Positions 11,742 to 22,034 of a DNA stretch of 64,000 bases are shown one piece after another. Location: positions 7,998,001 to 8,062,000 of the forward strand of contig NC_060060.1 of the NCBI RefSeq assembly GCF_020283565.1. Reading direction: 5' to 3'. The DNA is from Trifolium pratense (lineage: Eukaryota; Streptophyta; Magnoliopsida; Fabales; Fabaceae). The position numbers were made by a program, and so were the translations under genes. The notes under the pieces were generated by a model that had not been told where the DNA came from, searched no databases, and worked only from the letters and a program-made list of their open reading frames with translations. Numbering within the stretch: position 1 is the stretch's first letter; every line of letters starts with the position of its first letter.

Positions 11742-13419
11742 TGTTGAGACAAAATCCTATTTTGATGTTTTAAAGATAACAACCCTTAATTAAATTTTAA
11801 TTTGATTCTGATCATTTTGTGATCTAACAAGTGCTCTTGAGTGATTTAATTTAAGAACAGATGCAATGGATTAAATTAACCTTGTTTCACTCATAAGAAA
11901 AGAATCAAGCACGTTTTAGACAAATCTGCCTCAAGAGAATGATCTCAGATTGGTCTCCAGACTTATGTGTTCTAAAGCATAAGCACTTATTCAAGTCAAC
12001 TGGTACAAGACAAGAAAGAACTTTTAAGTTGGACTTATTAAAGGATCATAACAGTGCAAATAAGTCATTTAAGGCAAGGAATTGATTTTGGTTCTTGAGC
12101 TTACTCGAATAAGCTTCTTTAAGGAATAATAACTTCACATCTTGCAACAAGGCTTTATGTTCTCCAAGGACATCATTAAAGAAGTTAATCTAGACCAATG
12201 AGAACTCAGCAACAAGTACATACAGCTTGCAATGAAGGTTCATATCTGATCCAAAGTACAAGCTTATGACATGGGTGGCTACACTCTCCCATAAAATAGT
12301 ACTTATCTCACTATTCATGTGTCCTTTGAAGGACAAGTGAACAGTGGCTACTCTATGCCTTTGATGAAGAGTTTACAGCTGGTTGACAACTTGCAACAAC
12401 TTGCAACAGCTATATTTTCGTTGGACCTTATCCACACCATCTCAGAGAATGGTCTCCAACGTCCTGGAGAATGATCTCCCAGTTTCTGCACTTAGGTGGC
12501 AATCTTATCCAAATGAATTCAAATCTTATTTTCCCACATGGGAAATACATTTGCAACGGATATACACTCAGAGACAACCCATTTACAGTTGGCCAAAGAA
12601 TATTTCTGACCAACAAGTACAAGTAACTGTCAGAGACCATGAGAAGAACGGTCTCCTGAAGCATCTGAAGGACAGAATCACATGGGCTGGTTTGTTTGTC
12701 TCTCAACGGCTATTTCTCCACTCACAACGGATATGTGTGATGTCCAAGCAACAAAGGAGCATCTCCATCTATAAATAGCACGTTGGTTTAATTGGAAGAG
12801 CAAGAACTTCAAGCACACAAAGCAATCTAATACATTCAAACAAGCTCTCCTTTTCACTCTTACTCTAAAGCTCTTTTGAAATCTAGGATCATATATTTGT
12901 AGAGTACTTTGAGTGTATCAATTTGTAAGCTTCACATCCGGTTAGGTGTATAAGCTTAGATCCAAAGAAATTGTTGAAAAAAACCTTAGGATTATCTCAA
13001 GTCAATTGGGTATAATTGATTGAGGTAGAGCAGCTGGTTATAGCTGGATACTTTGTGATCTGGATTTAGGTCATAAAGGGTTCTTTGATCTGGGCTTAGA
13101 TCAAAGGGAAGTTTTCTGTAATCTTGGTCTAGATTATAGTGGATAATCTCACGCAAGTGGGGACTGGAGTAGCCCATACTATTAAGGGGTGAACCAGGAT
13201 AAATTCTTTGTGTGATCTTCTCTTCCCTTACTATTTTATTTGTGCAAACACTAACTCACACTAATCACTATATTGCATTTACATTCGAGGAGAACGTTCT
13301 CCAGTTAATCTAACCATTTACTATCGTAGTGTGTTATTGTGCTTAAATTGTTTTGCAGTTAAATTTTTAAAGGGTCACAATTCAAACCCCCCTTTCTTGT
13401 GACAAACTTTGTTACTTCA
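11742..13419 (+). repeat. 3' LTR of SIRE-type element
   Basis: 1678 bp, the same as 2177-3854 apart from A at 13233 where the 5' LTR has C (3668), as far as I can read. It is followed by the target duplication ATGAC at 13420-13424. Confidence 0.95.
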
Positions 13420-13424
13420 ATGAC

Positions 13425-14659
13425 CAATTTTTTGGCTCATAACGCTCTCTATTCATATATAACTCCCTGATGTTTTAGGTGAGTTCATAATTAAACAAGA
13501 TTTTCAAGCAAGTTGATTCTTAAAATCACAATTAACAATTCAATAAGTCTAAAGTAATTGATAATTGAACAATCATGCTTAATCTTAATCTAGTACCAAA
13601 ATATAGTGTTAATATTGGATCAATCTCGGGATCAATCAATGTTTTTTAATAAATTCAATTTTTCTTATATTATTTAGTAGTTAGGTTCAAATTATAAGTT
13701 GCTCATAGCTCACCAAATCATAGAAACGGCCCCGAAAGAAACGAAAGGAGTACTAATGTACTACATGTACATGTTTGGTAATTATGTATATTAATTTATT
13801 TAAGTATTTTCTCCGGTGTATAAATAAAAATTGATATTTTAGATTCATTGAAGAAGTGACGTATTTAGTTTATATTATACATTAGATATATATTTTTTCT
13901 TTTCAATGAATCTAAAAAATCAATTTTTGTTGACGTAAGATCGTAACAGTAATATTATTTGAGGAAGAAGATATATATTCTGTTTGGTAAAAATGACTGG
14001 TGGTTGATAATAGCTTATAGTTGATGACTGATAGCTTATAGTCGATGGCTTATAACTGATAGCCGATAAACTAATTGAATTTTTTGATAAAAATAGTGGT
14101 TCAACCAACTAAAAAACGTAAAATAACATAAAAGACGACATTCTCTATCAACTATATGCATGAACTACTTTATATTAATTTTTTTTTTTTACGAAACGTT
14201 ATCTTAATTTTCGAACACGATCATAATCCTATTAACTGAGAAGTCACAAAGGATTTAATCCAAGTCCTAGATTGTCCGTTGGATTCATTATATTGGAGTG
14301 CAAAAATACCACTTCATTGTGTTAATATAACACCGTTAATAAAACTATAAGTTCATAATGCAAAACTGTCACCAAACACGATTTTTTTGTCCTATGCACA
14401 TATAAGCTCATATGACAAACAAAAGCTTGTTTGGTAAACATTTTTCAAAAAAAAATTATAGCTTATTTTTCAAACGTTATTTCAAGTAGCTTATGAGTTT
14501 ATAACTTATATAGCTTATCATTTTTTCTTTCAATTTTACACTTGTCATCTTACTTAAAAAAAATTAATATTAATTAAACATATCCTTTTTATGTAATTTT
14601 ATATTTATAAGTTAGTTCAACCGATAATATTAATTAAATATAAGTTAGTTCAACCGATA

Positions 14660-14660
<1 letters not shown>
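13425..14660. other. Non-coding stretch with short direct repeats
   Basis: No gene seen. At about 13990-14070 four imperfect copies of a GCTTATAGTTGATGACTGATA-like unit occur in tandem. Further GCTTAT/ATAAGC motifs at 14400-14520 suggest decayed MITE sequence, but no ends could be fixed. Confidence 0.45.

Positions 14661-14662
<2 letters not shown>

Positions 14663-14746
<84 letters not shown>
14663..14746. repeat. (AT)n microsatellite
   Basis: About 42 uninterrupted AT dinucleotides. Confidence 0.95.
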
Positions 14747-14747
<1 letters not shown>

Positions 14748-14751
<4 letters not shown>

Positions 14752-14895
14752 TTTCACTACCAGTTTAATCTGGTTCGGGGGTCAATTCTGACATAAAGTG
14801 GTTCCAACCTCCTTTCAACGCAGTTGTGGAGATCGAACCGTGATCCTTCCTACCAAGTTCAGTGCTAATCGCCAATAAACGAACGATTGGTAAAT
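14748..14895 (-). mobile_element. Possible tRNA-derived SINE remnant
   Basis: Read on the minus strand, the segment has a Pol III B-box-like GGTTCGATCTC (GGTTCGANNCC type) downstream of a tRNA-like stretch (GGTAGGAAGGATCAC). The adjacent AT tract on the far side could mark the 3' tail. I recall closely similar sequences scattered in legume DNA. The A box is weak and no target duplication could be assigned. Confidence 0.35.
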
Positions 14896-14909
14896 ATTTA
14901 TAGGGTTAT

Positions 14910-15075
14910 GTTAACATGTGCACCAACTACACATGTTAAAGTATCTAAAAGTAGAAATTTGCATTTAATAACATAAAAAAGTTTAATGTTTAAAAAGTAT
15001 AATCACAAGTTACAAGAGAATATTACTACATTTATATTATTAATATAGAGAAATTCGCCTTTGGTACATATGTTA
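14910..15075. repeat. Short TIR repeat with TTAACATGTGCA ends
   Basis: It opens with TTAACATGTGCACC followed by an inverted CACATGTTAAAGTA, and closes near GGTACATATGTTAA. A related repeat, with the same palindromic start and the same following AAAGTA.CT.AAA.TAG, is at 24691-25045, so this is a small dispersed family. Confidence 0.45.
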
Positions 15076-15307
15076 ATATTTTTCATATTTATATACTTTA
15101 TTTATATCGTATGAATAGTTCAATAAAACACTGTAGCCACGTGCTATGTCCATACATGAACTTTGTTGGAAAAACATATTGCATGCTTCTCACACCAAAC
15201 TACCCTTATAAAATCATTACCATTGAAATATTAAATGTTAAATCAATGGCTAATGTTATAGTTGAGATATGGAACACAAATTTTAGCATTTGTGTAGGCT
15301 AAACGCC

Positions 15308-16343
15308 GGCGGATTCTAGTGTGGGATAGTGAATCATATCTCTCACAGGTGAGGGACCAATGAAAAATCATTTTCAACCATCAGATATAATCAATGGCCA
15401 AGATCTACTAAAATTAAAAAGAGAACATTTAAAATTATTCACACAAGATCTAATTGTATATCATCACTGTGCCTTCATCACCATCTCTAGAATCCATCTT
15501 CTACTTCTTCAGTCTTCACTGCAACATTCCTCTTCACCATACCAACTCTATTGAAGTACAAAAAAGTCTCCTCTTCAATTTAACAACAACAACCGAATTG
15601 GTGGGAGTTTTTTTTCTGTAAACATTAATTTTCATTAATCTGTAAAGATCTATTACAGTGCATTTTTCAATGGCGGTGATGGATGGGAACGGCGGCAGAT
15701 CTGTGAAATGAGTTTTAAATTTGTAAATTATTAAAACAAAATTTAGATTCATATTCATGGATGCAAAATAAAATTCAAAACAAAATCGATGGAGATATTG
15801 CCATGTACGTTGTCATGAATGTGCTTGAAATGGGTCAAGATCTGTTATTCATTCATGGATGCAAAACAAAATTCAAAATCCCTAATGTGTATTATGCAGA
15901 TTCATATTTTAATTTATATGAAACTCAACTAAAACACAAAACCCGAGTAATTTTGAAAATAATCAACCATTTTTATAGAAATTATAGATCCAATAATTTT
16001 TATTTTTGTAGAAGAAGGGAAGATGAAAAAGGAAAGGAAGTAAACAGATGAACAAATAAGAAATCTCTTATAAGAAAAGAGATTCTCCGATGGTGGTGGT
16101 TGCCGTCGGTGGCAGTGGTCTGAGAATTCGCCGGAATTTGTGTCCACCGCCGAATGAAAATGTTGAAGTTGATGAGGCGTGAAGAAGAAAGGTACAATAA
16201 TATCTTGTGTGGACAATTTTACATGTTGTCCTTTTGATTTTAGTAGATCTTGATCATTGATTATATCTGATGGTTGAAAATGATTTTTCTTTGATCACTC
16301 ACCTGTGGGAGATATGATTCATTATCCCACACTAGAATCCGCC
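15308..16343. mobile_element. MULE-type transposon, non-autonomous, long TIRs (copy 2)
   Basis: TIRs of about 115 bp start GGCGGATTCTAGTGTGGGAT at both ends and stay alignable through CATCAGATATAATCAATG. Flanking CTAAACGCC (15299-15307) and CTAAAGGCC (16344-16352) are a 9-bp target duplication with one mismatch, as for Mutator elements. No transposase is seen. The interior includes a locally duplicated ATTCATGGATGCAAAA motif (about 15753 and 15851) and less AT-rich stretches (15660-15710, 16085-16160) that may be captured gene fragments (Pack-MULE-like). Short ORFs inside show no family resemblance. Confidence 0.75.
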
Positions 16344-16416
16344 CTAAAGGCCACCCGCAAGTTGTGCCAATCTATACTTCGGCAGGTGAATGGTTAATTT
16401 GACAACCATTTTTCAG

Positions 16417-17263
16417 GGATTTTAGGGTGGGAGACCATGATAGGTCTCTCACCAATATACCACAAGTTTTATGGATTGGATTGAATGTGTACATCATAAT
16501 ATGATGTGCTGTCAGTATTATATTATTATTTTATTTTTTTTGAAAAAAAAGTTTTTGATTTTTCCGGAAAAAAGTTTTCAATATTTTCTCTGGAAAAATT
16601 TTCTATTTTTTCTTCGGAATAAAAGTTCCCGATTTTTGGGAAAAAAAGTTTCGATTTCAGATAAAAACAATTCCGGAGTTTTTCTGAAAAAAAAGTTTCC
16701 GTTATTTTTTTCGGGAAAAAAGTTTCAGATATTTTTCGGAAAAAAGTTTTCGATTTTTTTATGGAAAAAGTTCCCGATTTTTTGGGGAAAATAATTTCAA
16801 AATGTTCACCTGAAAAAAATATTGCTGCTACAAAAAAGAGTGAAAAAACAGAAAATATTTGAAACTTTTTTTCCGAATAAAATATTGGAACTTTTCCAGA
16901 AAAATATCGGAAACTTTTTTTTTCCGGAAAATATCCGAAACTTTTTTCCGACTAAAATATCGGAACTTTTTCCCGAAAAAAGAACAGAAACTTTTTTGTT
17001 CAGACAAAATCTCCGGAATTGTTTTTATCTAAAATCGAAACGTTTTCCCCCAAAAATCAAGAACCTATTTTCGTAAAAAATCAATTTTTTTTTTCTGAAA
17101 ACTTTTTTCCGAAAAAATCGGGAATTATTTTTCAAAAAAATAAATAAAAAAAATATAATACTGACAATACACCATAATATCATGTACACATTCAATTTGA
17201 TCAACAAAATACGTAATGCATCGATAAGAGACCTATCATGATCTCCCACCCTAAAATCCGCCT
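16417..17263. mobile_element. Fold-back MULE-like element with TTTTTCCGGAAAA arrays
   Basis: The ends carry GATTTTAGGGTGGGAGACC...GATAGGTCTCTCACC and its inverse ending in CCACCCTAAAATCCGCC, related to the GGCGGATTCTA family. The whole element is an inverted repeat. The left half is an array of roughly 25-30-bp units of the type AAAAAAGTTTCCGATTTTTT, and the right half has the same units inverted (GAAACTTTTTTCCGA). The spacer next to each end (CATAATATGATGTGCTGTCAGTATTATA) is also inverted. TTTTTCA flanks both sides but a full 9-bp target duplication is not certain. Open frames here are low-complexity F/K/S runs, not genes. Confidence 0.65.
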
Positions 17264-17606
17264 TTTTCAAAATCCTACTGTAGATAAAAATTAAGAGTAT
17301 ATATGTTCAAAGATCTTGAGGGTACACTAGCACATGCAAATTGTTGGATTAAATTCAGTAAAGTTAAAAATTCACGCAATCATGCGATCAATGCTCTTAA
17401 AACCATTCATTCAAGACTAGTCAGTTTAAAATTCAATAACAGATTTTATATCAAATAAAAAATTTTAAAAATTTAAAATTTAAACCGTACAATATTAATC
17501 AGACGGTTTATGAATAATAACTGCATCTAGCTAACTCCATAAGTCGGACCAAGTCAGTGATTAAATTTAATCTGTGTCCCAAATTGTTGGATGGGTATTT
17601 TTTTAT
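17264..17606. other. Non-coding spacer between fold-back elements
   Basis: AT-rich. No gene, RNA or repeat boundary recognised. Confidence 0.5.
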
Positions 17607-18318
17607 GGCATATTTTAGGGTGGGAGACTTTAATAGGTCTCTCACCAGTGCACCATATCACTTATGAATTTGATGGAGTGGATTGAATGAGATGCATGAT
17701 ATTATGATATTATGGTATACTGTTACTATTATATAATTTTTTTTTCACTCTATTTTGTATTACCAATATTGGTGGATTATCGCAACCAAATTTTATGTCC
17801 AAATTCTTCAGGGTCCAAATTTAAATTAATTTTTCCTGAAAAAATCGAGAACATTTTTTCCAAAAAAAATTTCCGAATAAAATATCGGAACTTTTCCCAG
17901 AAAAAAAGATCAAAAAAATTTTCCTGGAAAATATCCAAAATTTTTTCCGAATAAAATATCGGAGCTTTTTTCCAGGAAAAAACTCTGGAATTGTTTTTAT
18001 TTGAAATCGAAAAAATTTCCCCCAAAAGCCGGGAACTTTTTTCCGAAAAAAAATCGAATTTTTTTTTCGAAAAAGATCAAAAACTTTTTTCCAGAAAAAT
18101 CAGGAACTTTTTTTCCAAAAAAAAAAAATCAAAAAATTTTTCCAGAAAAAATATCGAAAACTTTTTTCGAAAATTTTATTTTATTTTTTATGAAAATTAT
18201 ATAATACTGACAGTACACCATAATATCATGCATCTCATTCAATCCATTTCATCAAATGAATAAAAGATATGATAAATTGGTGAGAGACCTATTAATATCT
18301 TCCATCCTAGAATCCGCT
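17607..18318. mobile_element. Second fold-back MULE-like element
   Basis: Same architecture as 16417-17263. The left end is TATTTTAGGGTGGGAGAC...AATAGGTCTCTCACC and the right end is its inverse ending CATCCTAGAATCCGC. A TTTTCCGGAAAAA-type array lies between, and inverted CTGACAGTACACCATAATATCATG segments sit inside each end. The flanks TTTTTTATG (17599-17607) and TTTCTTATG (18319-18327) look like a 9-bp target duplication with one mismatch; the exact end base is uncertain. Confidence 0.65.
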
Positions 18319-18327
18319 TTTCTTATG

Positions 18328-19955
18328 TGGTACTCCGCAGTCCACACTCCACGGGAGTCCACACCAATTAAAACAAAAAAAACAGAACGTGAGTGTGTGT
18401 ATTATTATAGCATTATATTAGGCTTAGCCCATGTGTGTCAGAACGAAATGGGGATTAAAATCCATATAGTAGTTGTTAGGATTCGGATTTACTGTGGTCA
18501 ATTATTGATGTTTTATGCTATAATTAATCCTGACCATTAATTTGTAATTAGACGATTTAAATTTAAAATATAATTTTACAAAACAAAACAATATAAACCA
18601 CTGATGATATATCTGACGGTTGATATCAATTACGGTACCTTTGCTGTAACCGTAGGATATCTGATTCCGTAGTTGCTAAGAGTTAAAACAACAACAGTGG
18701 TGCACATTACAACATACATGCACACAGGAAAAAGAGGGAGCAGCCGACATGACAAGAAAAAAGTTGTTTTGATGTAGATCATTCATGATTGCACAGTAAA
18801 TATGTTTGTTATTGCTGAAAATCTAGTACACTAGTAGTATATACTATTTATGTTCACGTCATGAGTTTATTTTGATTTACTCATCCTGTCTCTCACTATG
18901 AAAATCTAGTGCTAGTATATACTTTCATGCGGAAAATACTAACTCTGTTTCTGTGATATTAATTAAGTATATTAATAAAAAAATTATGTATTTGTATTTA
19001 TGCATTCAATATTTTAAAAGTGTAAGAAGTTATTTTATCACTATTAATTTTATTTTATTTTTTGGTATGCTTAATAAGTATTTTGGAGGCACTGTTTAGT
19101 TTTAAATATGTCTTAGTTTTACATATTTATTATTATTTTAATAATTAATATCATAAAAGAGAGAAAAAAAATTTCAATAGTAAATAAATAAATTGTAAAA
19201 ATATCTCTAATATACGTGAAATTTTTGTAAAGTATATTTTTAGTAGTTTTACTTTCTGTTTAGATGGAGTTAGGATATCCACTTTTATGAAGTACTTTCT
19301 GTTTAGATCGGTTAAAACCGTTCCATGATGATTGTTTGATATAGTGAACCACATTATTTGTGGAGGTGCAACTAGAAAGACTTTGCTGGTGGAGGGTGCT
19401 ACTAGGAAGACTTTACTGTACATGTTATTTTATATAGTCTGGACTAGATCTCATGAATTTTGTTCTTTTATATTAATTAATTAATATATGTGATTTCTAT
19501 ATTAAAATTTGATGTGTATCATTTATTATAAATTTTTTCATTTTATTGTTGTTGTTATATTATTAGTATTAGTATTTGTTGGGTAATTTTTTCATTAAAA
19601 TTCCCCAAAGAGTAAAAAATATTTTGCTCTCTTCTCTAATACTCCCATATTGCCAATATAGGCACTCTTCCAAAACATATATACCAAATCAAAGGCTGAC
19701 AAATGGCCCATCACAATATGCAAATATATGCATTATTCCAAAACATAACGCCAAATTAGGGTCTGGCAACATTGTACATGATAATGATATCACTAAAAAT
19801 ATAGTACATTAAGTCATCAAAAGCAAGCAGGGTAAGAGAAGATTAGTCATCCAATTAAGTTGGCACTTAACACTATTAAACCAATCTTACCAATAGGGCC
19901 GGCTAGGGTTAAGCATCTCATGCAGAGGTTTTAAACCAATAGTTTAAAAAATAAT
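18328..19955. other. Non-coding stretch, nothing recognised
   Basis: AT-rich, with scattered short ORFs that have no family resemblance and no coding-like composition. No RNA gene seen. A TACTTTCTGTTTAGAT motif is repeated at about 19247 and 19292. Confidence 0.45.
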
Positions 19956-19961
19956 AATTTA

Positions 19962-21132
19962 TTCTTCAGTACACATATTATGTGGATGTGTACCGCTACA
20001 TTGCTAAGGTGGTTAGCAAGTGACAATTATTTAATGCAGATTTTGTTTCTTTATTAAGTTTTCTATATATTAAAATACTACTTTTTAATATTTGCAAATG
20101 TATCATTCACATAAATATAATTATCACTCATGTACTACCGTAATGTAAATCAAAGCATGCATCAAATCTTTCAACCTAGATTTTCAAATTTTTTTTTTAA
20201 GAAAACATATTGTTTTACAAGATTCAAATATTAATATATTCTAAATATTGTATAAAATATTAATAATATTATTTTAGTATTTTAACAATATATTGGTATT
20301 TTCTAAAAAAAAGAGAGTATGATTTTAACAAATTATTATTATTATTGGATCCAACTATGATTTTAATATTTCAATTATTTTCTTTAATATTATTAAACTT
20401 AATTTTAATATTTTAATTTTGTCAAGGTTTGAATTCTTAGGTAAAAACTAACTCGTGATTGTCAAAATTTGAATTCTTAAGTTTTTCCATTTCAATTTAG
20501 TCAAGTTGAACAGTCAGATTTAGAATATTTGATCTCCTTAGTCCCTTTTGTAATAGGTTTCTTGCGCAATAGTTAGTCCAACAATATGAAATTGAACCGT
20601 TAGATTTTTGAAATTCAACTTCTTAATTTATTCTAATTAGGCCAAGTTGAACAGATTGACTAAGATCAATTGATTGTCATAGTCATAATTGAGAAAATTA
20701 GTTGAGACCTCATTTCATATGAACTACGTTTCTTTAATCATAGTTAATCTAATTAGTTGATGTTGAACTGTTAGATTGACAACATTTAAATTCTTAAGTA
20801 TTTTTCATTCTAATATATGCTATAAAATAATATGATTTTATTATTTTATAGGATATTATGATAATATTAATTTATTTGAGTTTTGCTAAAAAAAATTGTT
20901 TGCTTAAAAAAAAAGTGAAAATCTTGGTTGGAATATTTGATGCATCCTTTGATTTATTATTCAACATGATTGATGATTATATTTATGCGGATGATATATT
21001 TGCAAATATTAAAAAGTAGTGTTTAATATAGAAATCTTAATCAAGAAATAAAATCTGCATTAAATGTTTGCCACTTGTTAACCACCTCAGCGATGTACCG
21101 GTACACATCCACATAATATGTGTATTGAAGAG
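19962..21132. mobile_element. Long-TIR DNA transposon, class unassigned
   Basis: About 220-bp terminal inverted repeats begin TTCTTCAGTACACATATTAT on the left, with CTCTTCAATACACATATTAT on the inverted right end. Both continue through GTGGATGTGTACCG, TTTAATGCAGATTTT and ATTTGCAAAT. The interior (20390-20800) holds several loose repeats of TTAGTCAAGTTGAACAGT-type sequence, and no transposase is seen. No clear target duplication was found, so the superfamily stays open. Confidence 0.6.
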
Positions 21133-21869
21133 TTCCCCATATCAACATATAATAATAAGATACAGTAATTTATTACTATATTTGTTCGGTTTATGGGTGT
21201 CGTGTCATATCCTTTTTGACGAAAGTTCAATTTTTTGAAATCTATAAAATTTATTATTTTTAATTTTTTATAAACCTTTTATTTTATTTTTGAAGTCTCA
21301 CTAATTTTTTTTAATCTTCTACTAATTCTGTTTAATCGTCTACACGCGTCATGCTTACAAATTATTACAAGTAAAATATAAAAACTACAAATATTATTAT
21401 TTAATAAAGAAAAAATCATTTTTTTTAAGAGAGCATAAACCTGGCACAGGAAAAAAAATATCATATAATTATTTATAGTGTCTGTTAAAAGATCCCTCAA
21501 GTGGGAGATATCATATAATTATTTATAATATTATGCTGAATATCGAAATGGAATTTCATCTTATTAATATTTTAGTTCGTTAGTTTTAATTAAATCAAGT
21601 TATTTATTTTAACACTTAAGTATATGTTTGGTATCATGATGAATCACCATAATTTTTAAAAAAAACTACACTTTATAGCTTTTATAAAATTACGGCAATC
21701 ACCATAATTCTGACAAATCCGCCAAGTTATCAAACATCCACTAAAATATTGAAACAAATCTTTAAGTAGGCGGCCGACATGTCATATAACATATGTCAAA
21801 TCAAGTGTTTAAATTTTTTATCAGACCAAACTTGAATCTTAAAAAATCTAGCTCGGTCTAGCCTATTTC
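21133..21869. other. Upstream region of the glycosyltransferase gene
   Basis: AT-rich, no ORF of note. Its last part is the promoter of the gene starting at 22035. Confidence 0.5.
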
Positions 21870-21930
21870 CACGTGTACTTCACGACCAACTGTCAATTAG
21901 TTGCAACAGTTGATTCTTAGCATTATATAA
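21870..21930 (+). promoter_or_regulatory. UGT promoter elements: G-box and TATA box
   Basis: CACGTG at 21870-21875 is a perfect G-box core, a binding site for plant bZIP/bHLH factors. TATATAA at 21924-21930 lies about 105 nt before the start codon, which leaves a short leader with CA-rich motifs (ACACCACAACC). The spacing is reasonable for a core promoter, but function is inferred. Confidence 0.5.
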
Positions 21931-22034
21931 GAGAAGCTATAGAGAGCTCGAACACCACAACACCACAACCAAATCCCACAATAATCCCTTCATCTTGAGA
22001 GCCATTCTACACTAAGTCATATCTCTCAAGAAAA

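Larger units (their letters stand above)
2172..13424 (+). mobile_element. Intact SIRE/Maximus-type Ty1/copia LTR retrotransposon with target duplications
   Basis: This is a complete element: 5' LTR 2177-3854, PBS 3857-3868, gag 3929-5689, pol 5589-8624, a third ORF 9047-11221, purine tracts 11262-11740 and 3' LTR 11742-13419. The 5-bp direct repeat ATGAC (2172-2176 and 13420-13424) is the target duplication, and the LTRs start with TG and end with CA. The pol order PR-INT-RT-RNaseH identifies Ty1/copia. Large gag, long LTRs and an extra ORF after pol identify the SIRE (Agrovirus/Maximus) lineage. By eye the LTRs differ only at 3668 (C) versus 13233 (A), with no indels, so insertion was very recent. 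The gag/pol frame shift is described separately. Confidence 0.95.

Noticed and set aside
12383..12778. Second copy of the 131-codon frame
   Set aside because: Same LTR sequence as above.
16471..18263. Several 67-107-codon F/K/S-rich frames
   Set aside because: Low-complexity translations of the TTTTTCCGGAAAA arrays in fold-back elements.
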